A DNA stretch of 51,245 bases from Acidobacteriaceae bacterium (GTDB lineage Bacteria; Acidobacteriota; Terriglobia; Terriglobales; Acidobacteriaceae): positions 1 to 51,245 of the forward strand of contig PKXU01000065.1 of assembly GCA_003132445.1 (NCBI GenBank), in the 5' to 3' direction. Below the pieces are notes generated by a model that was given only the letters and a program-made list of their open reading frames with translations, did not search any database and had not been told where the DNA came from. The translations under genes and the position numbers were made by a program. Positions 25,527-34,601 of this stretch are shown one piece after another. The first letter of the stretch is position 1. Every line of letters begins with the position of its first letter.

Positions 25527-26003
25527 TTAGTTTTCTTCGTCTTGATCCGGCTCATCCATGGTGAGGCCCCCGAATTCGTCGGAAACTTCCAGCAGGCGCT
25601 GGTAACGCTCGTACCATTCAGTGCTGACCTCACAAAGGAACATCGATCCCTGATAGGCCCAGCCCAATTGCAGAAATCCGACGCGGCCGATGTGAGCACG
25701 GAGCCAGCGGGCATCTTCCACGTCGTCCCCATCGGTGAATTCCGAGTTGGTTAAGCGCTGCACCATTTCATCCAACTCGGTGCGCTCCAACGTCCAGGAA
25801 TGCATGGTCAAAAAAGGCGCGGCGGAGGCTTTGGCAAGTTCGACAAAATCTTTCCAACCGTCTGGATTGCCGCCCATTTCCCACATCACGCATTGCACCT
25901 CGTCGTAATCCACATAGCCGTGAAAGCGGCGCATGCCGTGGCCCTCGATAAAAGCCACCATATCGTCTTTTACCGTGGTGAGATCGTCTGGAGTGGGAGA
26001 CAT
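25527..26003 (-). CDS. Conserved hypothetical protein (158 residues, acidic, soluble)
   Basis: I do not recognise a domain. The protein is acidic and rich in Trp (WEMGGNPDGWKDF, HSWTLERTELDEM, RWLRAHIGRVGFLQLGWAYQG). It has no signal peptide or membrane helix, and ends in an Asp/Glu tail (MDEPDQDEEN). The even pattern of aromatics suggests a compact alpha/beta fold. It starts at ATG 26003 without an obvious Shine-Dalgarno, and TACAAT (complement of 26027-26032) could be a -10 element, giving a very short leader. It lies between recJ and the TonB receptor on the same strand but is probably its own unit. Confidence 0.75.
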   Translation of the reverse strand: MSPTPDDLTTVKDDMVAFIEGHGMRRFHGYVDYDEVQCVMWEMGGNPDGWKDFVELAKASAAPFLTMHSWTLERTELDEMVQRLTNSEFTDGDDVEDARWLRAHIGRVGFLQLGWAYQGSMFLCEVSTEWYERYQRLLEVSDEFGGLTMDEPDQDEEN

Positions 26004-26016
26004 ATTCAGAAAAGTG

Positions 26017-26031
26017 ACAATCTAGTATTGT
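26017..26031 (-). promoter_or_regulatory. Inverted repeat overlapping the likely promoter of the 158-residue gene
   Basis: ACAAT-CTAGT-ATTGT (26017-26031) overlaps the candidate -10 TACAAT on the minus strand. It could be an operator, but the arms are only five bases long. Confidence 0.35.
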
Positions 26032-26149
26032 ATGCTGTTCGCCATTTCGCTGCCAGCACACCGGCGACGCTTGCGATTTTCTGTTTCCAATCAACGGGCA
26101 GAGCGGACGCCAACGGCACCCACTCTGCCCGGAAAAGATATCTCACGAC

Positions 26150-29100
26150 CTAAAAGGCAAGCCTGAGGGCAAATTGAACCAGGCGAGGGTTATTGACGGT
26201 GTTATTGATGACTCCAAAGCTCGACGGCGTGTTGATATCTTGCTGGCCACTATCGCCCAAGCCATCCATATAAAACTGCGGATGGTTGAACAAGTTGAAG
26301 AATTCGGCGCGGAATTGCACATTCATTCCCTCGCGGAAAGATAGTGGGAAATTCTTGATTACCGAGAAATCGGTATTCACAAATCGAGGGCCGTAGACTG
26401 GCGCACGGGCGGCGGTGCCAAGCTCTCCTGCAGGCGCAGGGGCAAAGGCGCAGGGATTAAACCAGTGCTGCAGAGTATGAATCTGCGTGGGACAGTTCGC
26501 GCCTCCAGCCTCGGGCCCTGGCCTGTTGGGGTCGCCCACCTCGTTCGGACGCTGCAGGGTGAACCCGTTGTAGGAGAAGTAAGTTCCTGATTCGTCCGCA
26601 CTGTCGACGACAAACAACGGGAATCCGGATGTCGCCCTTTCGATCAGATCGAGGTGCCAATTGCCCAGGATTGCATTCGTTGCGCCATTCCAATCTCCGC
26701 CGAAGTGTTTCCCTTTGCCGAACGGTAAATCGTAGAGAACGCTGGCGGTGAAGCTGTCATTCAAATTTAACTGCGAAAGACCCCAGTCAAGCCGCGTGGT
26801 ACCGGGCAGTGGCCAATAAATCGCGCCGGGATTCGTTCCCAAGCCGTCCGGCATGCCGGAATCAAATGTGCGAGACCACGTATAGCCTAGCAGCGCATAC
26901 AGGCCATGCCGCGCACTCTTGGTCTCAGCCTTGACTTCCAAAGAATCATAGCGGGCATTGCCTACGCTGTTGTTGCTGGCAACGGTCTGATACGGCGCGG
27001 CGAAGGGGAAATATCCAAGACCGCAGCCCAGGGTATAACCGGCCACAGGAGAAAAGCCGTCGGGGCACGCATTCGGGTCGTTAAGGTTTTCGTTTTCCTG
27101 GCTGACAAGAATATGTTGGCTGCGAGAGCCGGCGTATCCGATCGTTAGCACAACATTTCCGGGCAGTTGGCGCTCAACGTTAAGGTTGAACTGCTGGATC
27201 ATTCCTTGTTTGAAATTAAGGTTCGCGGATTGAATGGTGCCGGTGTAACAGGCGGGATTGACAGGCGCAGTCAGGATGCCGGCTGGCGGACACGCTGGAT
27301 TTGTCGGAGCGATTTCCTGGAAGCCGTACGACAGACCGCAACCTGTGTTTCCAAACGGGTTGCAGAGACCTGTAGAGGAAAAAAATGGAGTTAACAGAAC
27401 ATTCGGATAGCTGTCGGGATCAATTTCCGCGTAATACGGAGGGTTCTGCCATAGCCCTTGTCCGCCCTGATTCCAGGCGGAATCGTGAAAAATGGCATAG
27501 CCCGCTCGAATTGCGGTCTTATCGCTGCCCATGGGCTTCCACGAGAAGCCGATGCGAGGCTCGAGAGCAGTCTTATCGAATTGAATGCCGACGCGCCCGT
27601 CAGTCGTGATGCAGTTACTGCAGCCACTCAGGGTGGGACTGCCAGTCGGCACATACCATTTCAGATTTTGGATGTTGTAGTTCGCCTGCCGATTTTCAAC
27701 TTCGGTCTCCGGAGTAGCTAGTGCCCAGGCAAGTCCAAGGTTCACCGTTAGGTTAGGAGTGACACGCCAGTCATCTTGGACGAATGGACGGAGAAGTTTC
27801 CAGCGGCGGCCGGTGGTAGCGCCGAGAAATGTTTGATCGTGGGCGGCGAAGACTCCCGTACTTCCTAACAACAGATCGGCAATATCGTCTCCGGTTCCCA
27901 AGCCGGCCTCCACCACGTAGCCGTCCTGGAAGGCATTGTTGCGCACGTTCATTTCTTCGGCGCGATAGGTCGCACCGAAGCGGATATTGTGCTTGCCGCG
28001 AATCCAGTCGAGCGTGTCGGAAACGGAATAGACGTTTGTTCCCCCCTGGTAAGGCGCGTATCCGCGATCACCCACCGAGAAATAACTCGACATCTGGAAT
28101 GACGTCATGCCGCAGCTTTCACAATCCTTAGTCGCCTGATTCAGGCTTGCCGGATACCCGGTAACGGAATCGCACTTCGCCCCCAGGTTGGCGCCTGGAA
28201 TACCGATGTTCGCAGCTTCGCAACTGCCGGTGCCAAACGAAAGAATGTGATTGAAGATGCGGCTGTAGCCGACCATCGCTTGATTGATAAGGTTAGGGGA
28301 AAAGACGTGAGTTTCGTTTATGACCGCATTGCGCCCGTGGTTGTTGATGTACTGGTTGCTTCCGAAGGCGTTGGCTTCCGACCACGTGGGCGAACCGCCC
28401 GGGACGAAGTTTGTTGCTTGATCGTAGCTGAAACGAGCAAACCCCGAATCTTTATTGGAGAAATTGTGATCGAGCCGAATATCCCAGGTTCCTTCGTTGA
28501 GCTTCCGCACGGGTTGGTTGACATAGTTAAAGCTCGAATTGCTGGCATCGGGCAAGGGATAAAGCTGGGCCACCTTCGCCCCAATCGGATTGATTAAAGC
28601 TTTGGGAATAACATTGCAGGTCGTGCCGGGTGTCTGGCTGCCATCTGGAAGCACAGGCTCAGGAGTGGTGCCGGAGGAGCACTGAAAAGTCGTAGGTTCT
28701 GTCCCCGTTGCATACGGGTTCGCAAGCTGTATACCAAGGGGGTTATTGGTGAAATCGTAATCGCCGTTGGCGTCGGGCGTCGTCATGGCCGGCGTCGGGA
28801 CAAAACCCGTAAAGGTCACGCCCTCTCTCTGCATCTTTGCCTGATAGTCGGCGAAGAAAAAAGTCTTGTCCCTCTTGATGGGGCCACCCAGCGATCCGCC
28901 AAACTGATTCAGATTGAATTTCTGTGCCGACGTAGCGAAATACGGAGATGCATCGAGTTTGGTATTGCGGAAGTACTCGAACAAAGATCCATGAAATAGA
29001 TTTGCACCCGATTTCGTAGTGACCAATACTGTCGGGCCAGCGCGCTCTCCGTATTCCGCCGAATAGTTGTACGTGAGCACTTTAAATTCCTGGATGTCGT

Positions 29101-29770
29101 CGATGTCGGGAAAAATCGCGATTCCGCCCTCATCCAACTGATTGTTGTCATTGCCATCGAGCAGCCAATCGGTTTCTTGCTCGCGAGAACCACCCACAGA
29201 AAGTGAAAACGAGCCACGCGTCGCCGCTTCGCTACTGGCTGCATTGGTGAAAAAACTGACCGGGCTGGTGGATGCAGTCGTACCCGGGGTGAGAGTCGCG
29301 AGTTGCACGAAATTGCGCCCATTCAGCGGGAGTTCGGCGACTTCTTCGGAGGTAATGACTTGGCCCAAGGTTGGAGTCGTCGTCTCGACCGCAACTTCCG
29401 TCGCGTTGACTTGCACGCTGGTGGTGACCGATGCGGGGACGAGTTTGAAATCGAGTTCGCGGTGTTCATCAATCTGCAGGCGGACGTCCTTGGCTTCGGA
29501 TGGCCTGAAGCCTGAGGCTTCGACTCGAATTGCGTAATCGCCAATCGAGAGCAAAGGGATGAGGAAGTGTCCGCTATCGTCGGTCGTTGTATCGCGCGAG
29601 AGGTTCGTGGCTTGAGCGGTGACAGTGACCTTGGCGCCGGCCACGACGGCACCGGAGTTGTCGGACACTGTGCCCGAAAAACTACCGGTAGCCTGACCGT
29701 GCAGCCGGGCGCTAAACAGGAACACCAGCGAACAGAGATACACTGCGAGACGCATCTTCTGGCTCGACAT
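26150..29770 (-). CDS. TonB-dependent receptor with N-terminal carboxypeptidase-regulatory-like domain (Oar type)
   Basis: A 1206-residue outer-membrane protein. A signal peptide (MSSQKMRLAVYLCSLVFLFSARLHGQ) is followed by a CarboxypepD_reg-like Ig domain at ~30-115 (TGSFSGTVSDNSGAVVAGAKVTV). A plug domain follows (LPLNGRNFVQLATLTPG, LDGNDNNQLDEGG), then a long beta-barrel ending NNPRLVQFALRLAF with the terminal Phe read by the Bam machine. This architecture is greatly expanded in Acidobacteriota and is linked to polymer or siderophore uptake; the ligand here is unknown. It lies 221 bases downstream of ribokinase on the same strand, so it might serve the nucleoside island, but co-transcription is unproven. 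Confidence 0.92.
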   Translation of the reverse strand: MSSQKMRLAVYLCSLVFLFSARLHGQATGSFSGTVSDNSGAVVAGAKVTVTAQATNLSRDTTTDDSGHFLIPLLSIGDYAIRVEASGFRPSEAKDVRLQIDEHRELDFKLVPASVTTSVQVNATEVAVETTTPTLGQVITSEEVAELPLNGRNFVQLATLTPGTTASTSPVSFFTNAASSEAATRGSFSLSVGGSREQETDWLLDGNDNNQLDEGGIAIFPDIDDIQEFKVLTYNYSAEYGERAGPTVLVTTKSGANLFHGSLFEYFRNTKLDASPYFATSAQKFNLNQFGGSLGGPIKRDKTFFFADYQAKMQREGVTFTGFVPTPAMTTPDANGDYDFTNNPLGIQLANPYATGTEPTTFQCSSGTTPEPVLPDGSQTPGTTCNVIPKALINPIGAKVAQLYPLPDASNSSFNYVNQPVRKLNEGTWDIRLDHNFSNKDSGFARFSYDQATNFVPGGSPTWSEANAFGSNQYINNHGRNAVINETHVFSPNLINQAMVGYSRIFNHILSFGTGSCEAANIGIPGANLGAKCDSVTGYPASLNQATKDCESCGMTSFQMSSYFSVGDRGYAPYQGGTNVYSVSDTLDWIRGKHNIRFGATYRAEEMNVRNNAFQDGYVVEAGLGTGDDIADLLLGSTGVFAAHDQTFLGATTGRRWKLLRPFVQDDWRVTPNLTVNLGLAWALATPETEVENRQANYNIQNLKWYVPTGSPTLSGCSNCITTDGRVGIQFDKTALEPRIGFSWKPMGSDKTAIRAGYAIFHDSAWNQGGQGLWQNPPYYAEIDPDSYPNVLLTPFFSSTGLCNPFGNTGCGLSYGFQEIAPTNPACPPAGILTAPVNPACYTGTIQSANLNFKQGMIQQFNLNVERQLPGNVVLTIGYAGSRSQHILVSQENENLNDPNACPDGFSPVAGYTLGCGLGYFPFAAPYQTVASNNSVGNARYDSLEVKAETKSARHGLYALLGYTWSRTFDSGMPDGLGTNPGAIYWPLPGTTRLDWGLSQLNLNDSFTASVLYDLPFGKGKHFGGDWNGATNAILGNWHLDLIERATSGFPLFVVDSADESGTYFSYNGFTLQRPNEVGDPNRPGPEAGGANCPTQIHTLQHWFNPCAFAPAPAGELGTAARAPVYGPRFVNTDFSVIKNFPLSFREGMNVQFRAEFFNLFNHPQFYMDGLGDSGQQDINTPSSFGVINNTVNNPRLVQFALRLAF

Positions 29771-29991
29771 TTCTTGAACCCCTTCTCGGTGGTCGCAGTT
29801 GAAAAGAAAACGACCTTCCCCGCTCAGAGAGAACTGGAAGGCGCCGGGATGCAGATTGCTGCTTATAAATCGCCGTTCGCGGTTAAGTCAAGATTTTTCG
29901 TCGCTGAAGTGGGAGGGTTGCGGCCCAATCTTTTGCAGCCGCGAATTCAGAAAACCGATTACTGATTAGAAAAAAACGGAAGCTGTGGGAC

Positions 29992-30921
29992 TTAGGATCG
30001 CGCGTCTAACTCATCATCGAAGCGCGCACGGTCATAAAACGATTTTTGCGTTCCTACGCCGGTTGTGGATAAGGCAGCATAGAGATTGGCACGGCGAACC
30101 GCCTCTCGTTCTGGAACGCCCTCTCCCAGAAAAACGGCAAAGCTTCCAATAAAAGCGTCGCCCGCGCCGGAACTGTCGACGCTGTTTACCTGGAACGGCG
30201 GCAGGTGTTCGCTTCCATCAGCGCTGGCCAGCAGAGATCCATTCGCACCCAAGGTAATAATCACGCGCTTCACGCCAGAAGCCAAAAGTTGCTGGGCACA
30301 CTTCTTCGCGTCGGCAAGGTCTTTTGCCGATTGCGCGGTTATGGTCTCAGCCTCGCTTTCATTGGGAACGAAATAGTCGAGGCCCTTGAGTTCGGATAAT
30401 TCGACTGACTGAGCCGGCGCCGGATTGAGAATGCAGCGGATTCCATGTCGGCGTGCGAATTGGATTGTGTAATAAACCGTCTCCAACGGAATTTCGAACT
30501 GCAGCACAATGCAGTCAGCCGCCTTCAGCGTCTCGGCAGCGGCGTCAACGTCGGCGGGCTTGAGCGCATCGTTCGCTCCCTTTACCACCAGAATGCGATT
30601 CTGGCCATTCGGTTCCACGAAGATTGGTGCCACGCCGCTCGACAGCCCTTCAATTTGCTTAACGTGGGTGGTATCAATTCCCAGCTTGCGGAAATTTTCG
30701 ATCGTCGCGGGACCGAACAAGTCGTCGCCGACTCGCGCGACCATAAAAACTTCCGCTCCGCACAGACGCGCCGCCACTGCTTGATTCGCCCCCTTGCCCC
30801 CAAAACCGAGATCGAATCTCTGGCCGAAGATGGTTTCGCCGGGCTTTGGAAACTGATTCGTGAAGGTCGTCAGGTCGATGTTGGCGCTGCCAACCACTGC
30901 GATCTTCGGGCGATGGGCCAT
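29992..30921 (-). CDS. rbsK: Ribokinase (PfkB family)
   Basis: It phosphorylates ribose to ribose-5-phosphate in the cytosol. The N-terminal substrate motif NIDLTTFTNQFPKPGET and GFGGKGANQAVAA are those of RbsK, and the C-terminal ATP/catalytic-base motif is DSSGAGDAFIGSF. The length of 309 is typical. It is divergent from the beta-ureidopropionase gene across 161 bases and would use ribose freed by the two nucleoside hydrolases at 36.0 and 38.1 kb. No ribose ABC transporter is present, which supports a nucleoside rather than free-ribose source. Confidence 0.93.
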   Translation of the reverse strand: MAHRPKIAVVGSANIDLTTFTNQFPKPGETIFGQRFDLGFGGKGANQAVAARLCGAEVFMVARVGDDLFGPATIENFRKLGIDTTHVKQIEGLSSGVAPIFVEPNGQNRILVVKGANDALKPADVDAAAETLKAADCIVLQFEIPLETVYYTIQFARRHGIRCILNPAPAQSVELSELKGLDYFVPNESEAETITAQSAKDLADAKKCAQQLLASGVKRVIITLGANGSLLASADGSEHLPPFQVNSVDSSGAGDAFIGSFAVFLGEGVPEREAVRRANLYAALSTTGVGTQKSFYDRARFDDELDARS

Positions 30922-31040
30922 TTGTTTCCGCTACGTTGCGAAACGCCGAGTCTATTCAGCGCGCACAGAGGCTGTCAACGGTGCCGCCAGCAGATCAGCC
31001 AATCCTGATCTGCCACTCCCGGATCACGAGGCCCCTTCTG

Positions 31041-31077
31041 CTATAGTTTGGTTCCTCTATAGTCACGTTTTGGGAGG
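31041..31077 (+). promoter_or_regulatory. Duplicated CTATAGT element and Shine-Dalgarno before the nitrilase-family gene
   Basis: CTATAGT occurs at 31041-31047 and again at 31057-31063, both resembling -10 hexamers (TATAGT). GGGAGG (31072-31077) lies five bases before ATG 31083. A matching -35 is not clear, so whether the two copies are alternative -10 boxes or a repeat operator is open. Confidence 0.4.
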
Positions 31078-31082
31078 TTCCA

Positions 31083-31976
31083 ATGCCCCGCAATGTCCGT
31101 TGTGCCTTGATTCAAGCCAGCAACGCAATTCCCACCGACCGACCACTCGCGGAGATCCGCAAGGCGATGATCGACAAGCATCTGAAGTTAATCGAACAGG
31201 CTGCCCGAAAGAAGGCGCAGGTGCTTTGCCTACAAGAACTTTTTTATGGCCCGTATTTTTGTGCGGAGCAAAACGCGCGCTGGTACGAACTCACCGAACG
31301 CGTGCCCGACGGCCCGACCACGCGTCTAATGCAGAAAATTGCGGCCAAGCACCATATGGTCATCGTGGTTCCAGTGTACGAGGAACAGATGCCGGGCGTT
31401 TATTTCAATACTGCCGCTGTAATCGATGCCGACGGTCGGTATCTCGGCAAGTACCGCAAACATCACATTCCGCACTGTCATCCCGGATTCTGGGAGAAGT
31501 TTTATTTCACTCCCGGCGATCTTGGTTATCCGGTCTTTGAAACCAAGTACGCGCGTGTAGGCGTGTACATCTGTTATGACCGCCATTTCCCTGAGGGCGC
31601 TCGCATCCTCGGATTAAACGGCGCGGAGATTGTTTTCAATCCTTCGGCGACCGTCGCCGGACTTTCAGAATATTTGTGGGAACTCGAGCAACCCGCTCAC
31701 GCCGTCGCCAACGGCTACTTTGTGGGAGCCATCAACCGCGTCGGGACCGAGAAGCCATGGAGCATCGGCGAATTCTATGGCAAGAGTTATTTCTGCAATC
31801 CGCGGGGCAAGATCATCGCTCAGGCCAGCCGCGATAAAGACGAAGTTGTAGTCGCAGATCTCGATCTCGACATGATCGCCGAAGTTCGAAAAGTCTGGCA
31901 GTTCTTCCGTGACCGGCGGCCGGAAAGCTACGGACCATTGACAACCCAGAGCCGAGCCTCCGCCGCGGCTGACTGA
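31083..31976 (+). CDS. Nitrilase-superfamily amidohydrolase, beta-ureidopropionase/N-carbamoylputrescine amidase type
   Basis: A 297-residue C-N hydrolase with the Glu-Lys-Cys triad visible: Glu52 (CLQELFYGPYF), Lys126 (GKYRKHHIPH) and Cys164 (YICYDRHFPE). The FYGPYF and HHIPHCHPGFWEKFYF stretches are typical of beta-ureidopropionase, which frees beta-alanine, CO2 and ammonia from N-carbamoyl-beta-alanine. N-carbamoylputrescine amidase and D-carbamoylase are close relatives. Context with dihydropyrimidinase at 34.6 kb and an NCS1 permease 20 bases downstream favours the third step of reductive pyrimidine, or hydantoin, breakdown. ATG 31083 follows GGGAGG. Confidence 0.9.
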   Translation: MPRNVRCALIQASNAIPTDRPLAEIRKAMIDKHLKLIEQAARKKAQVLCLQELFYGPYFCAEQNARWYELTERVPDGPTTRLMQKIAAKHHMVIVVPVYEEQMPGVYFNTAAVIDADGRYLGKYRKHHIPHCHPGFWEKFYFTPGDLGYPVFETKYARVGVYICYDRHFPEGARILGLNGAEIVFNPSATVAGLSEYLWELEQPAHAVANGYFVGAINRVGTEKPWSIGEFYGKSYFCNPRGKIIAQASRDKDEVVVADLDLDMIAEVRKVWQFFRDRRPESYGPLTTQSRASAAAD

Positions 31977-31996
31977 TTTGCGAATCCCGCACGCCA

Positions 31997-33412
31997 ATGA
32001 CTGAACTCCGCTCCCGTATCGAATCCAGCCCTCTTTACAACGAAGACCTCGCGCCCGCCAGCGCCGAGCGCCGGCACTGGGGCACGTATAACTTTGCCGC
32101 ATTGTGGATTTCGATGTCAGTCAACATCCTCACGTATATGTTGGCTGCCAGTTTGATTCAAGGGGGAATGAATTGGCGGCAGGCGATCGCGACCATTTTT
32201 ATCGGCAACGTAATCGTGCTGGCGCCGATGCTGCTGAATTCGCATCCCGGCGCGAAGTATGGAATTCCGTTCCCCGTCCTGGCTCGCGCCTCGTTCGGAG
32301 TACTGGGCGCGAATATCGCGGCAGTGTTGCGCGCGCTGGTCGCGTGCGGATGGTTCGGCATTCAAGCCTGGATCGGCGGCGAGGCCATCAGCACTTTGCT
32401 GGCGACGCTGGCTCCCGGCTGGAAGAACTTCGCCTATGGACCAGCAATCTGCTTTTTTGTTTTCTGGCTCATCAATCTGGCGGTGGTGCTCAAAGGAATC
32501 GAATACGTCCGAGTTCTACAAGGCATCAGCGCGCCAATTTTGCTGGGAGTAGGCTTGTTGCTATTGGGATGGGCTTATCGTTCAGCCGGGGGGTTCGGCC
32601 CCATGTTCTCGGTGCCATCACGGTTCGCTACGCTTCCCGAGTTTTTGAAGTTTCTGGTTCCAGCTCTCAACGGCACCGTCGGGTTCTGGGCCACGGTTTC
32701 ACTGAATATTCCCGACTTCACGCGATTCGCGCGCAATCAGCGGGAGCAGATGATTGGTCAGGCGCTGGCGTTGCCTACGACGATGACGCTCTATGCGTTC
32801 GTTGGAATCGTGGTGACGTCGGCCACGGTCGTGATCTACGGAACCGCGATTTGGGATCCGGTGCAACTGCTCAGCCGCTTTCATTCTCCCGTGGCCGTGG
32901 TGATTTCGCTGATCGCGATTCTGCTGGCGACACTCAATGTGAACATTGGCGCCAACGTGGTTTCGCCGGCGAATGATTTTTCTAATCTGTGGCCGCGCGG
33001 AATCAGTTTTCGCACAGGCGGGGTCATCACCTGTTTCATGGGAATTGCGCTGATGCCGTGGAAACTGCTTGCCAACTACAGCACATTTGTTCTCGGCTGG
33101 CTGGGCGGCTACGCGGCATTTCTCGGACCGGTGGCAGGAATCATGATCTGCGACTATTTCGTCATACGCAGGCGTGTACTCTTGGTCAACGATTTATATC
33201 TTCGCAACGGGACTTACGAGTATTCCCGCGGATTCAACTGGCGCGCCGTGATCGCGCTGGCGCTGGGCGCGGGTACTGCTCTCGCCGGACTGGCGATTCC
33301 ATCGGTGCGCGTGCTCTATGACTATTCGTGGTTCGTAGGCTTCGCCGTTTCCTTCATCGCTTACTATGCGATGATGCGCGGGTCGCGGACTGCTTTAACA
33401 ACAGCGATTTAA
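31997..33412 (+). CDS. NCS1 family nucleobase/hydantoin permease
   Basis: A 471-residue inner-membrane carrier with about 12 helices. The NCS1 hallmarks are the N-terminal LYNEDLAPASAERRHWGTYNFAALWISM and the central NIPDFTRFARNQREQMIGQ loop. Family members (Mhp1, PucI, CodB, FurE) take up hydantoins, allantoin, uracil or cytosine with Na+ or H+. It begins 20 bases after the amidohydrolase stop and so is co-transcribed with it. Uracil, dihydropyrimidine or hydantoin are the likely cargo (inference from neighbours). Residues that set specificity cannot be read reliably by eye. Confidence 0.9.
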   Translation: MTELRSRIESSPLYNEDLAPASAERRHWGTYNFAALWISMSVNILTYMLAASLIQGGMNWRQAIATIFIGNVIVLAPMLLNSHPGAKYGIPFPVLARASFGVLGANIAAVLRALVACGWFGIQAWIGGEAISTLLATLAPGWKNFAYGPAICFFVFWLINLAVVLKGIEYVRVLQGISAPILLGVGLLLLGWAYRSAGGFGPMFSVPSRFATLPEFLKFLVPALNGTVGFWATVSLNIPDFTRFARNQREQMIGQALALPTTMTLYAFVGIVVTSATVVIYGTAIWDPVQLLSRFHSPVAVVISLIAILLATLNVNIGANVVSPANDFSNLWPRGISFRTGGVITCFMGIALMPWKLLANYSTFVLGWLGGYAAFLGPVAGIMICDYFVIRRRVLLVNDLYLRNGTYEYSRGFNWRAVIALALGAGTALAGLAIPSVRVLYDYSWFVGFAVSFIAYYAMMRGSRTALTTAI

Positions 33413-33415
33413 AAG

Positions 33416-33436
33416 GGCGCGGCGTTTCGCTGCGCC
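33416..33436. terminator. Hairpin between convergent NCS1 and LLM genes
   Basis: GGCGCGGCG-TTT-CGCTGCGCC forms a 9-bp stem with one G-U pair. It lies three bases after the NCS1 stop. On the minus strand it is followed by CCCTTTT, so it can end LLM transcription; the plus strand lacks a T-run. Confidence 0.6.
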
Positions 33437-33441
33437 GAAAA

Positions 33442-34440
33442 CTACTTCTTCCCCAGGAATTCCGGCAAGATCTCGCGCTGGTAATCCACTAACGTTTGTT
33501 CTTCATCTCCGCACATCAGATAAATATTGAACTGCGTGACGCCGACATTCGCGAGTTCGCGTAACTTTTTTCGGTGAGCCTCGGCCGGACCAACGAGGCA
33601 GAAGCGATCTACCACTTCATCGGACACGAAATCCGCATTGTCACTTTCGACTTCACAGTGATGCTGATAATCGTAGTGGCCGCGATCCTGCACGAACGAA
33701 GTCAACGCGGGAGGCAGGTCTTCAGGCTTGTATTGCCGGATCAGATCCATCACGTGGTTCGAGACCAGGGCGGGAAACCAGCGGACTCGTTCACGAGCAA
33801 CGCTCAAGTCGTTCGACATCCAGACCGGAGCGGCCGACATCACTTCGATGCTGCTCAGGTCCCGTTCTGCGGCGCGCGCGCCCTCTTTTACGAAGCTCAT
33901 GCACCATGCGATTAGCGCCGGATCGGCAAACTGCAAAATGATTCCGTCCGCCACTCGCCCGGCCATGTGCAGAACCTTGGGGCCGTAGCCGGCAATCCAA
34001 ACTCGCGGAGAATCTTTTGCCCAGCTGAGACGCGTGGGTTGACCATCGTGCTGCACTTCTTTTCCGGAAGTAAGATCGCGAAACTCCGCGACGGACGCTT
34101 CCAAGTGCGACCAACTCACCGGCTTCTTGCCCATTACGCGCCGCGAACTGTCGCCGCGGCCAATCCCCAGTTCCATTCGTCCATCAGAAATAAGATTCAG
34201 AGTAGCGAATAAGCTCGCAGTCACGGTCAGATCGCGCGTTGCAGGATTTGTGACGCACGTTCCCAGGCGCATGCGCTGGGTGTTCATGGCCATAAGCGTA
34301 AGAAGCGGATACGGTTCTTTCCACAAAACGTGCGAGTCGAAAACCCAGCCGTATTCAAATCCGGCGCTCTCCGCCTGCCGCGTCAGGCCAACGATGCGTT
34401 CGATCGAGATGTCCGGCTTCAATGCAAAACCGAATTTCAT
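33442..34440 (-). CDS. Luciferase-like (LLM) flavin/F420-type oxidoreductase
   Basis: A 332-residue TIM-barrel enzyme of the bacterial luciferase family. The start MKFGFALKPDISIERIVGLTRQAESAGFEYGWVFDSH and the cofactor stretch GRMELGIGRGDSSRRVMG match the branch annotated as F420-dependent, close to methylene-H4MPT reductase. A second motif is WIAGYGPKVLHMAGRVADGIIL. It is divergent from dihydropyrimidinase across a promoter with four 14-bp repeats, so it likely serves the same pathway. RutA, which opens uracil, is also an LLM protein but from another branch. Whether it uses FMN or F420 cannot be told here; no F420 biosynthesis gene is in the window. Confidence 0.82.
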   Translation of the reverse strand: MKFGFALKPDISIERIVGLTRQAESAGFEYGWVFDSHVLWKEPYPLLTLMAMNTQRMRLGTCVTNPATRDLTVTASLFATLNLISDGRMELGIGRGDSSRRVMGKKPVSWSHLEASVAEFRDLTSGKEVQHDGQPTRLSWAKDSPRVWIAGYGPKVLHMAGRVADGIILQFADPALIAWCMSFVKEGARAAERDLSSIEVMSAAPVWMSNDLSVARERVRWFPALVSNHVMDLIRQYKPEDLPPALTSFVQDRGHYDYQHHCEVESDNADFVSDEVVDRFCLVGPAEAHRKKLRELANVGVTQFNIYLMCGDEEQTLVDYQREILPEFLGKK

Positions 34441-34474
34441 GGCTGGATCCCTTTCACCAAAACATTATGAATAA

Positions 34475-34530
34475 TCGATGTGAACAAGTCGATGTGAACA
34501 AATCGCCCTGATTAAGTCGCGGTGAACAAG
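34475..34530. promoter_or_regulatory. Four 14-bp tandem repeats in the LLM/hydA divergent promoter
   Basis: Units: TCGATGTGAACAAG (34475-34488), TCGATGTGAACAAA (34489-34502), TCGCCCTGATTAAG (34503-34516), TCGCGGTGAACAAG (34517-34530). The consensus is TCGxxGTGAACAAG. They lie 35 bases from the LLM start and 71 bases before hydA. A single unit, TCGCGGCGAACAAG, lies at 37063-37076 before the UPS transporter gene. They look like iterated binding sites for a shared regulator. Confidence 0.7.
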
Positions 34531-34601
34531 TAAAGTCCGGCAGTGTAGCATAGAGTTCTTTCTCGCATCCAAGCGCAGACGACTAACCAACGGAGGACTC
34601 G

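Noticed and set aside
29771..29991. Small gene in the gap between ribokinase and the TonB receptor
   Set aside because: No frame with a ribosome-binding site or recognisable composition; probably the receptor leader.
32104..32976. Second + strand frame of 290 codons inside the NCS1 permease
   Set aside because: Out-of-frame overlap; charged, no membrane helices, and the permease frame is conserved.
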